Assembly (NCBI GenBank): GCA_921293015.1
Contig: OV121081.1
Span: 2,914,001 to 2,978,000 of the forward strand
Source of the DNA: Phorcus lineatus
Taxonomy: Eukaryota; Mollusca; Gastropoda; Trochida; Trochidae
Direction of reading: 5' to 3'
Length of the DNA stretch: 64,000 bases
Part shown: in pieces, positions 23,304-35,002 of the stretch
Layout: each line of letters opens with the position of its first letter
How positions within the stretch are numbered: position 1 is the first letter of the stretch
Position numbers and translations under genes: made by a program
Notes under the pieces: generated by a model
What the model was told of the DNA's origin: nothing
Databases searched by the model: none
What the model saw: only the letters and a program-made list of their open reading frames with translations

Positions 23304-23570
23304 TTAATTAAAACTCGAAATCAGTAATGAAAACAATCAATGTCACATCCTCAGCGTTTGGACAACAGAGACGTGAGAGCAAGATGACTCAATGTTGTAG
23401 ACACATTACCGTGGCCATCTTTGCAAATACATGTTTGTTTTTATAACTTAGACACCGAAACCCATGATTGACTACAGTAATGAAAACAATGTAAAATGCT
23501 CATGTTGTAATAGTGTAGACGCAAGAGAAGACCACTACATTTACTAGACACAAGATAACAGACATCCATG
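23304..23570. promoter_or_regulatory. Diverged non-coding module, copy 2 (with a partial third copy)
   Basis: TTAATTAAAACT, ATGAAAACAATCA, ATGTCACATC, GAGACGTGAGAG, GTAGACAC and CATCTTTGCAAA occur in the same order as in copy 1, about 1.47 kb upstream. A partial third copy follows from about 23475 (AATGAAAACAAT, then GTAGACGCAAGAG). The MITE at 22548 lies between copies 1 and 2. Confidence 0.4.
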
Positions 23571-23689
23571 AACATTAATGTTTGTGAGCTTAACTTGGCA
23601 CATAAAATCCATTAAATTGACTTCAAAAGTACAGAAAATTAATGCCAATAATTCTGTCAAGTGATAAAAAAAAAGATAGGTTGGTTGGG

Positions 23690-24119
23690 GTTGGCAGGGT
23701 GATGAGTCTGGGTGATGAGGAAGGGATATGTGTGTGTGTGTTGGGGGTGTGTGGGTGTGATGGGGGGAGGGTGGGGGCGGGTAAAGTAAGATTCAGTTAA
23801 TTGTGTTAATTAGTGGATATGTTGGATGTAAGTGTAGTGGGGGTTGGGATGGATATAGTGCTTGATAAAAAATGTGATGTGTGGTAATAGCTGTATGTAA
23901 AGGGTGAAAGTAAGCTGTGTTGAAATTAAATAGATGTAATAATGAAGAAGTGGTAAGAAAAACTATATGTTCATTGGGTTTATGATAATGTGGGATGGTT
24001 TGGGGTTGGGATAGTAGCTTCTAATGTTTTGAAGGAATGTTAGTCTAGGTTCAGTATGTAACATGTATTGTTAAGTATGTATGTGTGTTGTTTTGTTTTT
24101 TAGTATTGTTGGTATTATA
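23690..24119 (+). other. G/T-rich strand with G-quadruplex potential
   Basis: Between 23743 and 23781 there are at least five runs of three or more G with short spacers. The G/T skew continues to about 24110 and leads into the retroposon 3' end at 24120-24205, so it may be that element's body. Confidence 0.5.
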
Positions 24120-24205
24120 TATATACATGAGAAAATGTCTCTTATAAAAAACTTTAAACTTTGTATTGCGTTGGGTGAGACAGAAATAAACAATCTCTCT
24201 CTCTC
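24120..24205 (+). mobile_element. Retroposon 3' end with CT tail
   Basis: The + strand carries GGGTGAGACAGAAATAAAC followed by CT repeats. This matches the minus-strand ends at 24772 and 28040 in order of motifs. The G/T-rich DNA upstream (23690-24120) may be the body of the same element, but I cannot define its 5' end. Confidence 0.45.
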
Positions 24206-24771
24206 AGTACTCTGCAGTGCTCAGTGCTCAGATTCAATTGGTTAAAAAGATGAAATTGTCAAATTCATTTAAATAATATAGAGATATTTGTAAAAGATGA
24301 TTTAGTAGACATGTTCCTGCAGTTCTATCTGGCTTTAATTTCATAATTAGGAGATGGTTATGTAAAGAAAAATTCTTTATTATGGGAAATATATCTTAAA
24401 CAAAAAGAATGTATAATGACAGGACCTTTGTGTCAAGAAATTATATTATTAAATCTTTTTAAAGGTGATAATTAATAGATTTCTATCAAGAAATTAAATC
24501 TTGGACAACAAAACGGTGGAAGATGTTATTTCATTGTCAAAAAGAAGGAGTGTCTGATTATGCGTATGTTTGTGTAATGATATACTTTGACCAACTAATT
24601 ACCATGTATTTCAAATTTGGCACCACTAAGGAAAATATTTTCTTAAAGAGAAATAAATTGTATGAGATGTTGGCAGTTACTTCATCATTTTGAATGTTGG
24701 CATGATTTCATCCTTTGACCTGCTGTAGTTCGGACATTTTTTCTCTCGTGTAAAATTTCCCCATAACATTA

Positions 24772-24836
24772 CAGACAGACAGACAAACAGACAATAGTTT
24801 ATTAACGTCTCACTTCTTTACATACATAATATTATC
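24772..24836 (-). mobile_element. Retroposon 3' end with (CTGT)n tail, minus strand
   Basis: Read on the minus strand it gives GTGAGAC, then TTAATAAACTATTG, then a run of CTGT units. The same order (GTGAGAC, AATAAA box, pyrimidine microsatellite) occurs at 24170-24205 and 28040-28068. This copy is very short and abuts the LINE fragment, which lies in the opposite orientation. Confidence 0.5.
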
Positions 24837-24837
24837 A

Positions 24838-25165
24838 TTAAATATAAGAAAATTCCGGAATGCATTTGCACGCTTTAGGTGCTCATCGCACGATTTAGCA
24901 ATAGAGACTGGAAGATATCAGAACATAGCAAAAGAAAATAGGATTTGTAGGTTGTGTAATCTAAATTGTTTGGAAGACGAATATAATTTCCTTTTAATGT
25001 GTCCTATGTATGCTGACCTGAGAAAAAGCCATATTCCTCATTACTATTTCATACATCCAAATAGGTTAAAATTCTCTCCTGTTAAATGCTGATAATACTA
25101 TTCTTATTCGCAAGTTATCAACTTTTATTTATCATGGTATGCTACTTAGAAAGAATTCTATCTAA
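24838..25165 (+). pseudogene. C-terminal end of a non-LTR retrotransposon ORF2 (reverse transcriptase protein), frameshifted
   Basis: A frame from about 24838 to 25089 encodes the typical C-terminal tail of invertebrate LINE ORF2 proteins: an RNAFARFRCSSHDL block, GRY, a paired cysteine motif (RICRLC), then LEDEYNFLL, a CP-x-YADLR block, and an aromatic-rich segment. At about 25080 the frame breaks and meets TGA at 25090-25092. The expected continuation (LIRKL, then FIYHGM and LLRKN) goes on in another frame from 25082 to the TAA at 25163-25165. This is a single small indel in an otherwise intact tail. Everything upstream, including the catalytic RT and endonuclease domains, is missing, so this is a 5'-truncated dead copy. 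Clade assignment (CR1/L2-like or similar) cannot be made by eye. Confidence 0.85.
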
Positions 25166-25395
25166 ATTATATAATTGTACTGTATATTTTATTGACTGAT
25201 TATTGGTTTCTTTACGATAAATTGTGATAACATAGATAATATTTATGTATATTTGTAAATGTGTTATATGTTTGACATGAATGTATAAGAATTTTGCCCT
25301 GTAAAGGTGTTTTGACATGTTAAATGCTATTTTACATTTTTAAGATATTTGTGCTATAGGCCTGTGGCCTTTAAGTTTTGAATTGAATAAAGAAG
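25166..25395 (+). mobile_element. 3' UTR of the truncated LINE, ending in an AATAAA box
   Basis: Directly follows the LINE reading frame. The segment is T-rich and ends with a short GGCCTGTGGCCTTTAAG word and AATAAA at 25386-25391. The end of the element is placed just after the AATAAA by analogy with related elements. No clear target-site duplication is visible because the 5' boundary is truncated. Confidence 0.6.
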
Positions 25396-26142
25396 AGTTA
25401 CATAAAATATATTTAAATTTGTACCTTGAATCCGTATATAAATCATGTACAGAACCATTCACAACAGAATTATGAGAGACAAATAACAACATTGTTTAAC
25501 CATATAACAGGTCTTTTCTACGTTGTAAAATTAATAAGCAGATTTTGGCTGTTAAATAACATATATCAGGGTTAGTAAAAACAAATTTCATTTTTTCATG
25601 ATCCAATTTTTCTAATCATTACAACCTGATTATAAACCTAATACCCCTATTACACTGAACCCTTTCCAATTGCAGGCTTTTGATGTAAAAAAAACAGGCT
25701 TGAACTGTGGGAGAACTGAATGGATATAGTAGCAACTGTTTGTACACTATATAGATGAACTCAGACATAGTGAAAATGGAATGGCGCTGAAACTGTTGAA
25801 CATGTCAAACGTTTGTTCCAATTCTTAAACAGGATTGCATACTTCAAATGGAACTGCCGTATTGAGATCTTACTGAGGACATTGGGCAGTAGGGAAATTG
25901 ATTGCAATATGTTTGTTAGTTTCCAACTGTTCATCATGTCTACAAACAGATGTAACTGATATCCAACAGTTGCTGTTTCAAGTAAATATGTTCCAAAAAA
26001 AAACCAATTGTCCTTAAGGAGTTTGTTCTATGTTCCTATTGTTCCTATTGTTCCTATTCCTACAGTTCGGAAAATGTCCTTGTTATGTTCTATTCGTTTT
26101 TTGTTTTGCTTAGCTGGCAGTGCAATATGAAGGGACATGAAT
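25396..26142. other. Non-coding DNA with a short 9-bp tandem repeat
   Basis: GTTCCTATT is repeated three times at 26032-26058. Nothing else is recognised. Confidence 0.55.
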
Positions 26143-26506
26143 GAATACATGCGGTTTGATACATTCATCATTTAGGATACATAGTTACACATGTGAATAC
26201 ATGCGCTTTGATACATTCATCATTTGGAATACATAGTTACACATGTGAATACATGCGGTTTGATACGTTCATTATTTGGAATACATAGTTACACATGTGA
26301 ATACATGAGGTTTGATACCTTCATCATTTGGAATACATAGTTACACATGTGAATACATGCGGTTTGATACGTTCATCATTTGGAATACATAGTTACACAT
26401 GTGAATACATGCGGTTTGATACATTCATCATTTGGAATACATAGTTACACATGTGAATACATGAGGTTTGATACCTTCATCATTTGGGATACATAGTTAC
26501 ACATAT
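26143..26506. repeat. 52-bp minisatellite, seven copies
   Basis: Units start at 26143, 26195, 26247, 26299, 26351, 26403 and 26455 with no length change. Variant positions: the unit word is GCGG, except GCGC in copy 2 and GAGG in copies 4 and 7. GATAC is followed by ATT (1, 2, 6), GTT (3, 5) or CTT (4, 7). Confidence 0.97.
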
Positions 26507-27129
26507 GAAACATGAATAACTTTGCAACTGGTAACATGTTGACTGTTGGTGTCCTTCAATTTGTGGACGGAAGAAGTGCAAAAGGTTGGTTTAATTTAAC
26601 ATAGATAATTCATTCTGAATCAGATCTGAATCAAGTGATGCAACTTAGTATACACACTATTCCATACTAAGATTAAATCTTTTTTATATTTAAACTGAAA
26701 ACAGAAAATAAACAGACTAAAATGTTAAAGCTTGATATTTATAGAAACTGGGCCAGGATGTGATCACTATATAATTACTACGCACTCAGAACGGAATGAG
26801 AATATGGTGAAATGAGAAGAACTCTCTGAAATTGAGATGGTCAAGAGACCAACTGGTAAGAACAGTATTGTTCGTAGCAATTGTGAGATAGGTCTAGTTG
26901 AAAACAGACACATAACATATGACTGATAACAGATTGGACTGATTGAAAACGTTATGAACTTCGATGAACAGGCAATATTATCCCATCTGAATGTGGTACA
27001 AACTGTCAGAGGACGGGGTAAACACGAGATAATTTTTGGTCAGGGTCCTGGTAGAATGAAGTAAAAACCTGTTTGACAAAGGCGTTGAGAAAACAAAATA
27101 TGTGAATAGTAATAACAAAGTGAAGTTAT

Positions 27130-27410
27130 TATAGAACCTGTGACCATTGTACTACATATTTCCCTATCCATGGGAGGTATTAACAAAGTTGAAATAAGCG
27201 TATGGATACGTGACCATCTTTATCATTCACTAACCTTTCCAAAGAGTCATTTTAGAAAATGTATATGTGACCATAATTCGTTCAGAGCCCTTTACTATTT
27301 TTGAAAATATATTTAAAGTGAGGATAAGTTTAATCATATGAATATGTGACCATGCATCACTTTCTATTCTTTAAATTTCCAAAACAGAAGTATATTTAGA
27401 AAATATCAAT
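27130..27410. repeat. Degenerate ~60-80-bp repeat marked by GTGACCA
   Basis: TGACCA occurs at 27141, 27211, 27268 and 27347, preceded by TATG or TACG words and followed by loosely similar CTTTC and AGAAAAT segments. Confidence 0.4.
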
Positions 27411-28039
27411 AAGAAGTAAGTCTATTTCTTCACTTTGAAGCACGACTAACAGTAATGTTTATTTGATTTCAGTTATGAGTATTTACAGTATGAGTTTGTT
27501 TTATGAGCAGGCCATTAAGGAAGTGTGCCGTGTCTCAAGACTGTCTAGAGATGCATCTGTCAGTCACACTTGTTTGTTTACAGCGACTGATAAGACAAAC
27601 ACAACACATGGCATGTCCATCCACATGAGACATATCAACAAACAGAGGGAGAGGGGGAGGATATCTCTGTCTGACCACTACGATACCATCACCGAGATGA
27701 TATACCCATCTTCTGGTTCCAGGAAATCCTTTGATTGCCTGTTATCTACATCAGTGTTAAAATTGCTATATCTATTGGCTTACTCTAAGTAGTACCAGAT
27801 AGGAGAGCTTTTAATGAGGGTTTCCGTAGCTGCTGTTCTGTTTTTTTCACTTCCTTCAGAGTGTTTCTCGAATCTAGTCTGAACCAGTCTTTTGATTTAC
27901 TGATCTGTCTTGAACTATTGAAAGAAAAGAAATGTCTTGAAATATTTCATCGGATCAATAAATTTTATAACTATATCAATTAGGTTTGATACTTTGATCA
28001 GTCTCTTGAATTACATTATTTGAGTCCTAAAACATTTAG

Positions 28040-28072
28040 GACAGACAGATGATTTATTTGAGTCTCACCTCA
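28040..28072 (-). mobile_element. Retroposon 3' end with CTGT tail, minus strand
   Basis: The minus strand reads GGTGAGACTCAAATAAATC followed by CTGTCTGTCC. It shares the GTGAGAC box and the AATAAA-like box with the copies near 24 kb. The body upstream on the minus strand (higher coordinates) is not recognisable. Confidence 0.45.
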
Positions 28073-28075
28073 ACA

Positions 28076-30115
28076 TCACATATACATATGCAGTAAAAAC
28101 ATAAAGAAAATATGTAAGATTTAGTTGGTTAATCTTTACAGATTTATGAGAGACTATGAACATGTAAAAATACGAAACTAAAATGTAAGATATATAATAC
28201 AAATAGTTGAATTGCAATGTTAAGAGACCAAAAGGATCCAGCTGTCACCGTTTTTAAGTAAGATATTAGGATTTCAGTCTTTGAAAGGCATCAAGTAGTG
28301 ATATACATAATGATGACAAAATTTTCTTCTGGATAACAACTTCTTATTGTCAACAAATTCACAAATGGTTAACATTTTAAACCAGCACTCACAGCTATTT
28401 AGAAAGATGACAGAGTCTAGTTTCTTTAACATGAATATGCTGAGGGAAAGAATTGGTATCTCTTTTAGTTCCTTGGTGTGAGGGACTGTCACATATTATG
28501 TGTATCACTCTTTGCATGGCTATACCTCAAACCACAGACACTGATGAGTGCCAGATTCATACAAATGTGCGCTTTGAATTCTACTTGAGAATATATCAAC
28601 ATTGTTTCAAAATATTTTCACTTGTTGGCGATGAAAAACAATGCTATATCATTGTGGCAACTGGAAAAAGACTGAATGTCGGCAGAGACTCTGACTTAGG
28701 CTATAAACAATATATGTACTCATCTCTTGTCTGTCCTAAGTATGAAGACAGTCCTTCACTAGAGCAATAGAAAATCTTCATCTCGAATGAACGAGTGAGG
28801 AAATCAAATGATCTCCATTTCTCCATTTTTATTCATCTAACAAACTTGTCCTCAATGTATTTGTTTATATGACTTTTTCAGAGGCTTCTCTCAACAAAAC
28901 TTAAAGCTCGCACTTTCTGATATTGAAATTATGTGTTACTATGAGCCAAAGGCTCCATTTGTATTAAAGTTTTTTGGTCATATATATGAATATATCAATC
29001 ATGTATGTTTCAATGAAAGATATAGCCATTCATTTTGGAGACTTTCATAAACTTTCATTCAAAACATTGAATCATTCTTTTGCAAACTTAACTGATCTTT
29101 GTTTAAAAATAGCTGTGAACTTAAAATTACCTTTCAATGTAGATACAGCGCCTGAGAGGAGTTCCAAAGGTAGTGCAGAATTAGATTACTTGCAACACTG
29201 TTCTAATAAGGAAACGGGTTAAACAAACATTCTGTAGACGACTAAACTTAGATAGACTTGGCAAGTTTGACAGAGGAAGAGTACCAGCGCCACCTAGAGA
29301 CTACATACTGAGGGCAAACAGTGGCCGACTTCTCGTGTCTATTGGCACAGTTTCCTTGTTCTTTATTGTTGACTCTGCTTCAGAGGTGATGAGACTGAAA
29401 ACTATCACAAGTTGCTCTCACAGAGTGACATAACTGTTAATTGCAAGCAAATATGAAAAAAAAATTCACTTATGAGTTAAAAGAAGTAGTTTTCTAATCT
29501 TGATTTGATTTATAACCAGAGGACAGAGGAAGAAAGCTCAGTTTGTGTAACTTCTTGTCTTCTATACGGGTTGTATACCAATCTGTTTTATACCAAAAGA
29601 AGCTGATAAAAGTTAGGAGTTGCTAATTATTTTAATGACTTATTTTTCAAGAATATACTATACATTATTCAAGAAAATTTAGCAGAATATTCAAGAATAC
29701 AAACACAGATATATTCCAAGAACTAGCCACACAATAATTAAAAATTCAAGCACAATCTTCGAGAAAAGGAAGCACAATATCTAATTATGAAATTGTATCA
29801 TTTGAGGAAATGCAACAAAAAATCAAATAAAAATGATACGCAATATTTGGAACAAAAGCATAATGTTCTCACATCTTAGAATTTGCAACAGTATTTTCCA
29901 GATAATTAAAAAGTAACAAGATATGCATTTATTCATGACTTTAAATGACTGGCAAAACAGCTACACGCTATTAAGCTCAATGACTAAGCAAGAGCAGAAA
30001 GCCCTAGGGATCCATTAGTGTGTGTCGTAACTGTTAATTGCATGATTAACGACTCCACACTTCTTGGTTTCCCTTCCTTCTCTTCAGTGAATGAACAAGA
30101 TCAATTATACATTTT
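28076..30115. other. Non-coding DNA, nothing recognised
   Basis: ORFs at 28274-28492 (minus) and 28453-28770 (plus) overlap each other and have no recognisable domains. The remainder is AT-rich. Confidence 0.5.
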
Positions 30116-30250
30116 AATAGCTTCCTTATCACCTGCTAATTCACCGTCTGCTAATTGTCAGTAATTAAGGTGACAGGTACCTGTAATTTATGTCACACCT
30201 GAGATGCTAGTTTGATTTTCATTATTTATCACCAGTTAACGGTTAAACCT
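30116..30250. promoter_or_regulatory. E-box / TAATT / T-box-like cluster
   Basis: CACCTG (30130), CTGCTAATT twice, a perfect CAGGTACCTG palindrome (30174-30183), and TCACACCT (30193-30200) directly joined to GAG. Confidence 0.3.
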
Positions 30251-31089
30251 TTGGAGACAATTTAGTGTTGTGGTACATGGGATAATCAATGAATGCACTG
30301 AAATTTGGATTTTAAATGGTTTAAACAATTATTTTCAAAAAGAAAATTTTGGATTGGCGAACAAGCCGTTGGCTTATATTAACGCCGCTCCAATACATCA
30401 AGAACAGACTGGATACTAAATAACAAAAATCAGTAGTAATGACACATGAAAAAAAACGATATATGTATATGATGGGTATGGTTCAATTCGTCAGGTGTTG
30501 GGTATGCCTAGTGATGAATCCGCAGCTTAATATATGTAAACGTAAGATTTGGAATATTTCCTTTAGTTTTGAAATCAGGAAAACCGGTTGCTTTTGTTAA
30601 TAAATTCAATGAATAATTTGACTGAATCTATAATTTGGATTTTAAATTATTCCATTCATTAAAATGAAAATGAGTTCCTAAGTTCCCAGTCCATATGGAA
30701 AAACTTTGCTAATAGAATTATTTTATTTTATGATGTAAGATATTCTAGAAAAATTATTTTAAATTTATCTACATATGTGTTTAAAAGACGTATGAAAACT
30801 ACATCAGGCAAAGTGTCAAAAGGAAATATTTTGAATTTGAAGATAAAACCTGTAAGCTACCAGCTTTAATTGTAGGATTTCAGACCTCTACTCGTACTTT
30901 GTCTGAATGGACATATTCATAAATAATATTGTTTTTAAGTACCCTTTATCCTTATTTGTCCCAAACATATTATAATTAACATACATGATTAACAATCTCA
31001 TGAATGAGTGCCCTTTCATTATATTGATCATGAATTATTTTCTGAATTAAAAATGACATGCTATAATCCAGTACTAGAGTTTTCTCAAT

Positions 31090-31410
31090 CATACAACAAT
31101 GGTTTCACACCTGGATGTCAGTCGTTAAGCCATATGACACTGCAGGTGTGTAAGAGCTGATAATGTCACTCACAAACCATTGTCATACCTGGTGTATACT
31201 CATCACCATTGTTCTCTACCTGGCGTTAATTTTCAAACCATTGTCTTCTACCTGTCTGAAACTGTTCATCGTTAATTGCTTTGTAATTTACTGACATGTG
31301 CTGCTAAATGGTGATGATCTGCCTTGATTGTTAATTAATGAGAATGGATTGATTACAGGTAGATAGCCACACCTTGACAGATGAGTTCCATTTGTGAGGT
31401 GTGAGTTTTA
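31090..31410. promoter_or_regulatory. Repeated CCATTGT + ACCTG composite motif cluster
   Basis: CCATTGT followed 3-5 bases later by ACCTG occurs at 31177/31187, 31206/31218 and 31238/31250. An opposite-strand version, ACAATGG, lies at 31096 with ACCTG at 31109. TCACACCT (31105) and AGGTGTGA (31397) are present, together with GTTAATTAATG. CCATTGT is a SOX-type site and CACCTG/ACCTG an E-box-type site. Confidence 0.4.
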
Positions 31411-31463
31411 TCAATTATAATGAGAGCTGTTGTTGGCATAAGTATGGTTATTCAATTTTGATA

Positions 31464-31530
31464 TTAATAATAATAATAATAAAGTAGTTTATTCATGTGT
31501 CTTGGGTTTTACACCCCATATTGAGCGAAA
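31464..31530 (-). mobile_element. Retroposon 3' end with ATT tail, minus strand
   Basis: The minus strand reads ATATGGGGTGTAAAACCC, ACATGAATAAAC, and then a run of ATT units (31464-31482). The GGGGTGTA box and AATAAAC box are shared with the 10.8-kb copy, but the tail unit is different. Confidence 0.45.
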
Positions 31531-33255
31531 AGAAAGAGAAAATTTGTGATTTTAATATTCCAAATTTTATAATTGGAGTTGAGGACCAGCGATAGCCAAA
31601 TTGTATTTATAATGGCATTGTTGATAACAGAAAAATGAAAGATATTTTTTTTTTATTGAAAATGATAGAATACCTTTGGGGTCCATGTTCCAGGACTCCT
31701 ACAATTACCTACTTATGATATTGAAACAAAAGAATTAATTTGCGCTTAATGGGTGTATTTCTAATATTCATATTCATTAGTGACTTCACAATGATCACTT
31801 AAACTAAACGTTATTTGGTATTTTCACTATGATCTTGAAAAATAAATGTTATTGGGTAATTTGGTATAGTTGACTTTCTTTACATGATTTCAATATTCAA
31901 TTTTGATACCGAAAGCGAAACTTTTCTACTTTTTATGCATAAGAGATTAAGTTATTGTAATTGTTTAAATATTGTAAGTTTATTTACTAAACTTTTTGAG
32001 TTGCATTCTAGAAGTAGTCAGCATCAGAAGGACATGGAGTTGTATGGACTGTCCACTTCTTTGTTTGGATGTTGTATTTGATATGACATGTTGGCGTTTG
32101 TCTTTTTCATACATATTGTAAATTCACCATGATATGTATTATATTTTTCATCTTAGAGCAGTATTAATATAGATTTATAGATTGTTTACCTATCCGTTTC
32201 TTCATTGACATAAATATGTTTAAACCAACTTCTGTATTATTTGGTATAGATTCTTTTACATACTTGAAAATGGTACAAAAACCTATACTGAAATGTAACT
32301 AATGTTGGTGACAAAGACTTTCATGATAATCAGTGCCCATTATTTTCATTTTTTCAATAAAATCTTATTTAAAAATTGACATTCACAAATGATGTTTAGA
32401 ATTTACAACTCTTCAGTTGTATCTGCCAGATTCTCTTGAAGGCTAATTCTTGTGTGCAAATAAGTTAACATGAAAATATCATGTCTGGCATTATTTGTAA
32501 ATCATAATTTAAAAAATCAAACATGAGCAAAATAGTGGTAAAAGTCTAAGATCAAAGAGTTTGTTATCTCCCTCAAAGCTGTTCCACAAATACCACAATT
32601 CAGGCCAGATTTGAGGTCTTAACTTGGGTTTTACATACAGATCATAAACATAAAACACTTTGATAAACAACAATCATGTTTGTCAAGGTTTAGCTGATCG
32701 ACTTGCAACTTGTTGACGATGACGTGAAGGGGCAAAAGATGTCTCAGTGGTTATTGACATAACGCTTCCTCTTTCCGGGGAAGAAGGAAATGAATTGACT
32801 TGCGAACATCTTCACAGACTGCCAAGTTGCCCACACCACTTCCTCCCCACCCAGCCTTCCTCCCCGCCCTTGCAATGGTCTGTTTAGATCTTCTTGCAGA
32901 CCAGCTTACGGTCTGCTTCCCTCTGATGGTTGTGAATGATAGAACCTGGAGTAAATTAAAGCTTATTATGCATAGGTTTTCTTATTAGAGCTTTAAAGAT
33001 GAAATAAAATGTCTCCTTACAACTCTACCTTTTAGAATAAGATCTAAAAAATGCTAAACAATGGTATTTCTTTTCAATGAAAATTAAATTCACAATGTCT
33101 GGTGGCTGAATTGTTAAGTTGCTTGAATGATCAGTGCTGGCCATAGGTACTAATAATGTTGAAAGCAATCCTTCAATGTCAATGAACCCTTCCTAAACTT
33201 GACAAGAATTTCTTAAGAATATAGTGTGATACTTTCATTGTAAACAAAATCAAAA
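31531..33255. other. Non-coding DNA, nothing recognised
   Basis: Short ORFs only, without domains. Confidence 0.55.
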
Positions 33256-33330
33256 TTCAGTTTCAGTTCAGTTTATTCAAGGAATGAATTGGACATAAGT
33301 TTTCCAACTTGTCTACAAAGTTGAAAGTTG
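33256..33330 (-). mobile_element. Retroposon 3' end with CTGAA tail, minus strand
   Basis: The minus strand carries CCTTGAATAAACTGAACTG and then a CTGAAA-type tail. The upstream minus-strand frame (to 33457) has no family I recognise. It is called a retroposon end only by the AATAAAC-plus-microsatellite pattern shared with other copies. Confidence 0.4.
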
Positions 33331-33845
33331 ATCCTTGAAACATCTGCATTCGATTATCTTCTTTTGTACTCTTGCAGAGAATTACATCAGAGGGAGTAAA
33401 ATTACACTCAAAGATCTTTGATGCTTTGTAACCAAGAATTGTGGTTTTCTTGTTCATTTCAAATTCTTTGTTGGGGAAAAAGTAGTCTCTTACAGAGAAA
33501 GAGCATTTGGTCTTACATCATCAATGGTTTTCATCTGCTACACTTTGTCTAAATTATTTTCTGAAAAACAAACAAACTTTTTCGAATGTTTAAGCTGAAT
33601 GGTGACCTAGACTGTAAAAAACTCCAATTTTCAGGGATCATTATGGTACAGTAAGAAAACTGTGAAGGACTTGATAGCCACAGTGAAGAGTGAACTTTTG
33701 GAACTTGGGTTCTTCTGTTAATTGACCTCAATGTCAATACATTTACATTTACAGCTTACGCGTCTGCTTTCATAACTATCTTTAAAGCATGTTTTTAACT
33801 TAAACCTTTCTAGGAGACTAAGTATTGTTATTTCAGTGCATTTAG

Positions 33846-33990
33846 GGCAGGGGACAGTAGGTAAAGTGTTTGGTCAGTGTGTTGGCTCTTCCGGGTTTGA
33901 GTCTCGCCTTCTCGGCAAGCATTGTGAGGAGTTTTGGATTACGGTTTCTAAACCATCTTGTTTGTTGAAGGCAAAGCTTTAGATGCCATT
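33846..33990 (+). mobile_element. Possible tRNA-derived SINE remnant
   Basis: TAGGTAAAGTG (33858-33868) resembles an RNA polymerase III A box and GGTTTGAGTCT (33894-33904) a B box, with roughly tRNA-like spacing and a CGGG before the B box. Both boxes deviate from consensus at one or two bases. No cloverleaf, poly-A or target duplication is clear, so a chance match remains possible. Confidence 0.3.
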
Positions 33991-34870
33991 GCATCATCTA
34001 AATGTTATCAGAAATTTTATATTTCAGGTTGAAGTGAGTTTTTATGTGAAATTTATAACTCTGAAACAAAGGTTGTTGTTAATGTGCCACAGATGACGAA
34101 AAAATATGAACCATATTTTTGAATTTAGAGCACAAGATTGAATATTAAGACATTCATTGTGAAATTTGATATTTTCATGCATAGGAATTTGAACTTGAAA
34201 AGTTATTTTAAGTTTGTTATGAAAGTGTAATATTTTACATTTAAGAACAAAATTAAATTCTATGGTATTTTTGGATTATCAAACAATCTTTAAATCTTTA
34301 TATTATGCATATGGAATGTCTCTATCATATGTGTGTCATTTAATCAATTTTTAAAAATTATTTTCAATATTGTTTTCATCAAAATTTTGTTAGAGATTTA
34401 GATTGATATCCTATATGCAAATTATAAACTTCTGTCAGTCTTAATTAAAATGCAGGGTACTTCAAATACTCGATAAAGTATTGTCAAATTATCGTGAGAT
34501 ACAGATGCGTCTTTCAAGACTAAATATTTTTATTTGAGATAAATAAAACCCAATCTATCAAAAGAAAACTCTTGTAATTTCAAGTTGCATTTGTTAGAAA
34601 ACAAATAATTGATCAGCTGAAACAAAAACTTAAATGAAGACACACTTCTTTTTTTTTACCCAAATCCAATTCAGGTAATCCCTTGTCAATACTACTATCA
34701 ATCACTCTCACAGCGCCAGAATGCAGCTAAAATAGCCTCTTAAGATGACTTGTTCATTCTCTGCAGCTAATCTTTCTAATTCAAAGGTTATTTTTGGCAA
34801 AATTGTCGTTTTTCAAGATTGAAAATATTCCCACATAATGAGCGGAATCCGTATGCATGCTTTGCCAAGT

Positions 34871-35002
34871 AGTTTGTTGGGCTGAAGAAATACAGTTCTA
34901 AGGATTTTGCAGTTTGTTGGTTTGAAGAAATACAGTTCTCAGGATTTTGCAGTTTGTAGGGCTGAAGAAATGCAGTGCTCAGGATTTTGCAGTTTGTAGG
35001 GT
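34871..35002. repeat. 40-bp minisatellite, 3.3 copies
   Basis: AGTTTGTTGG-G-CTGAAGAAA units start at 34871, 34911, 34951 and 34991 (partial), with a few substitutions. Confidence 0.93.

Noticed and set aside
26143-26506. CRISPR-like regular array
   Set aside because: Units are directly contiguous 52-bp repeats without unique spacers, and the genome is eukaryotic.
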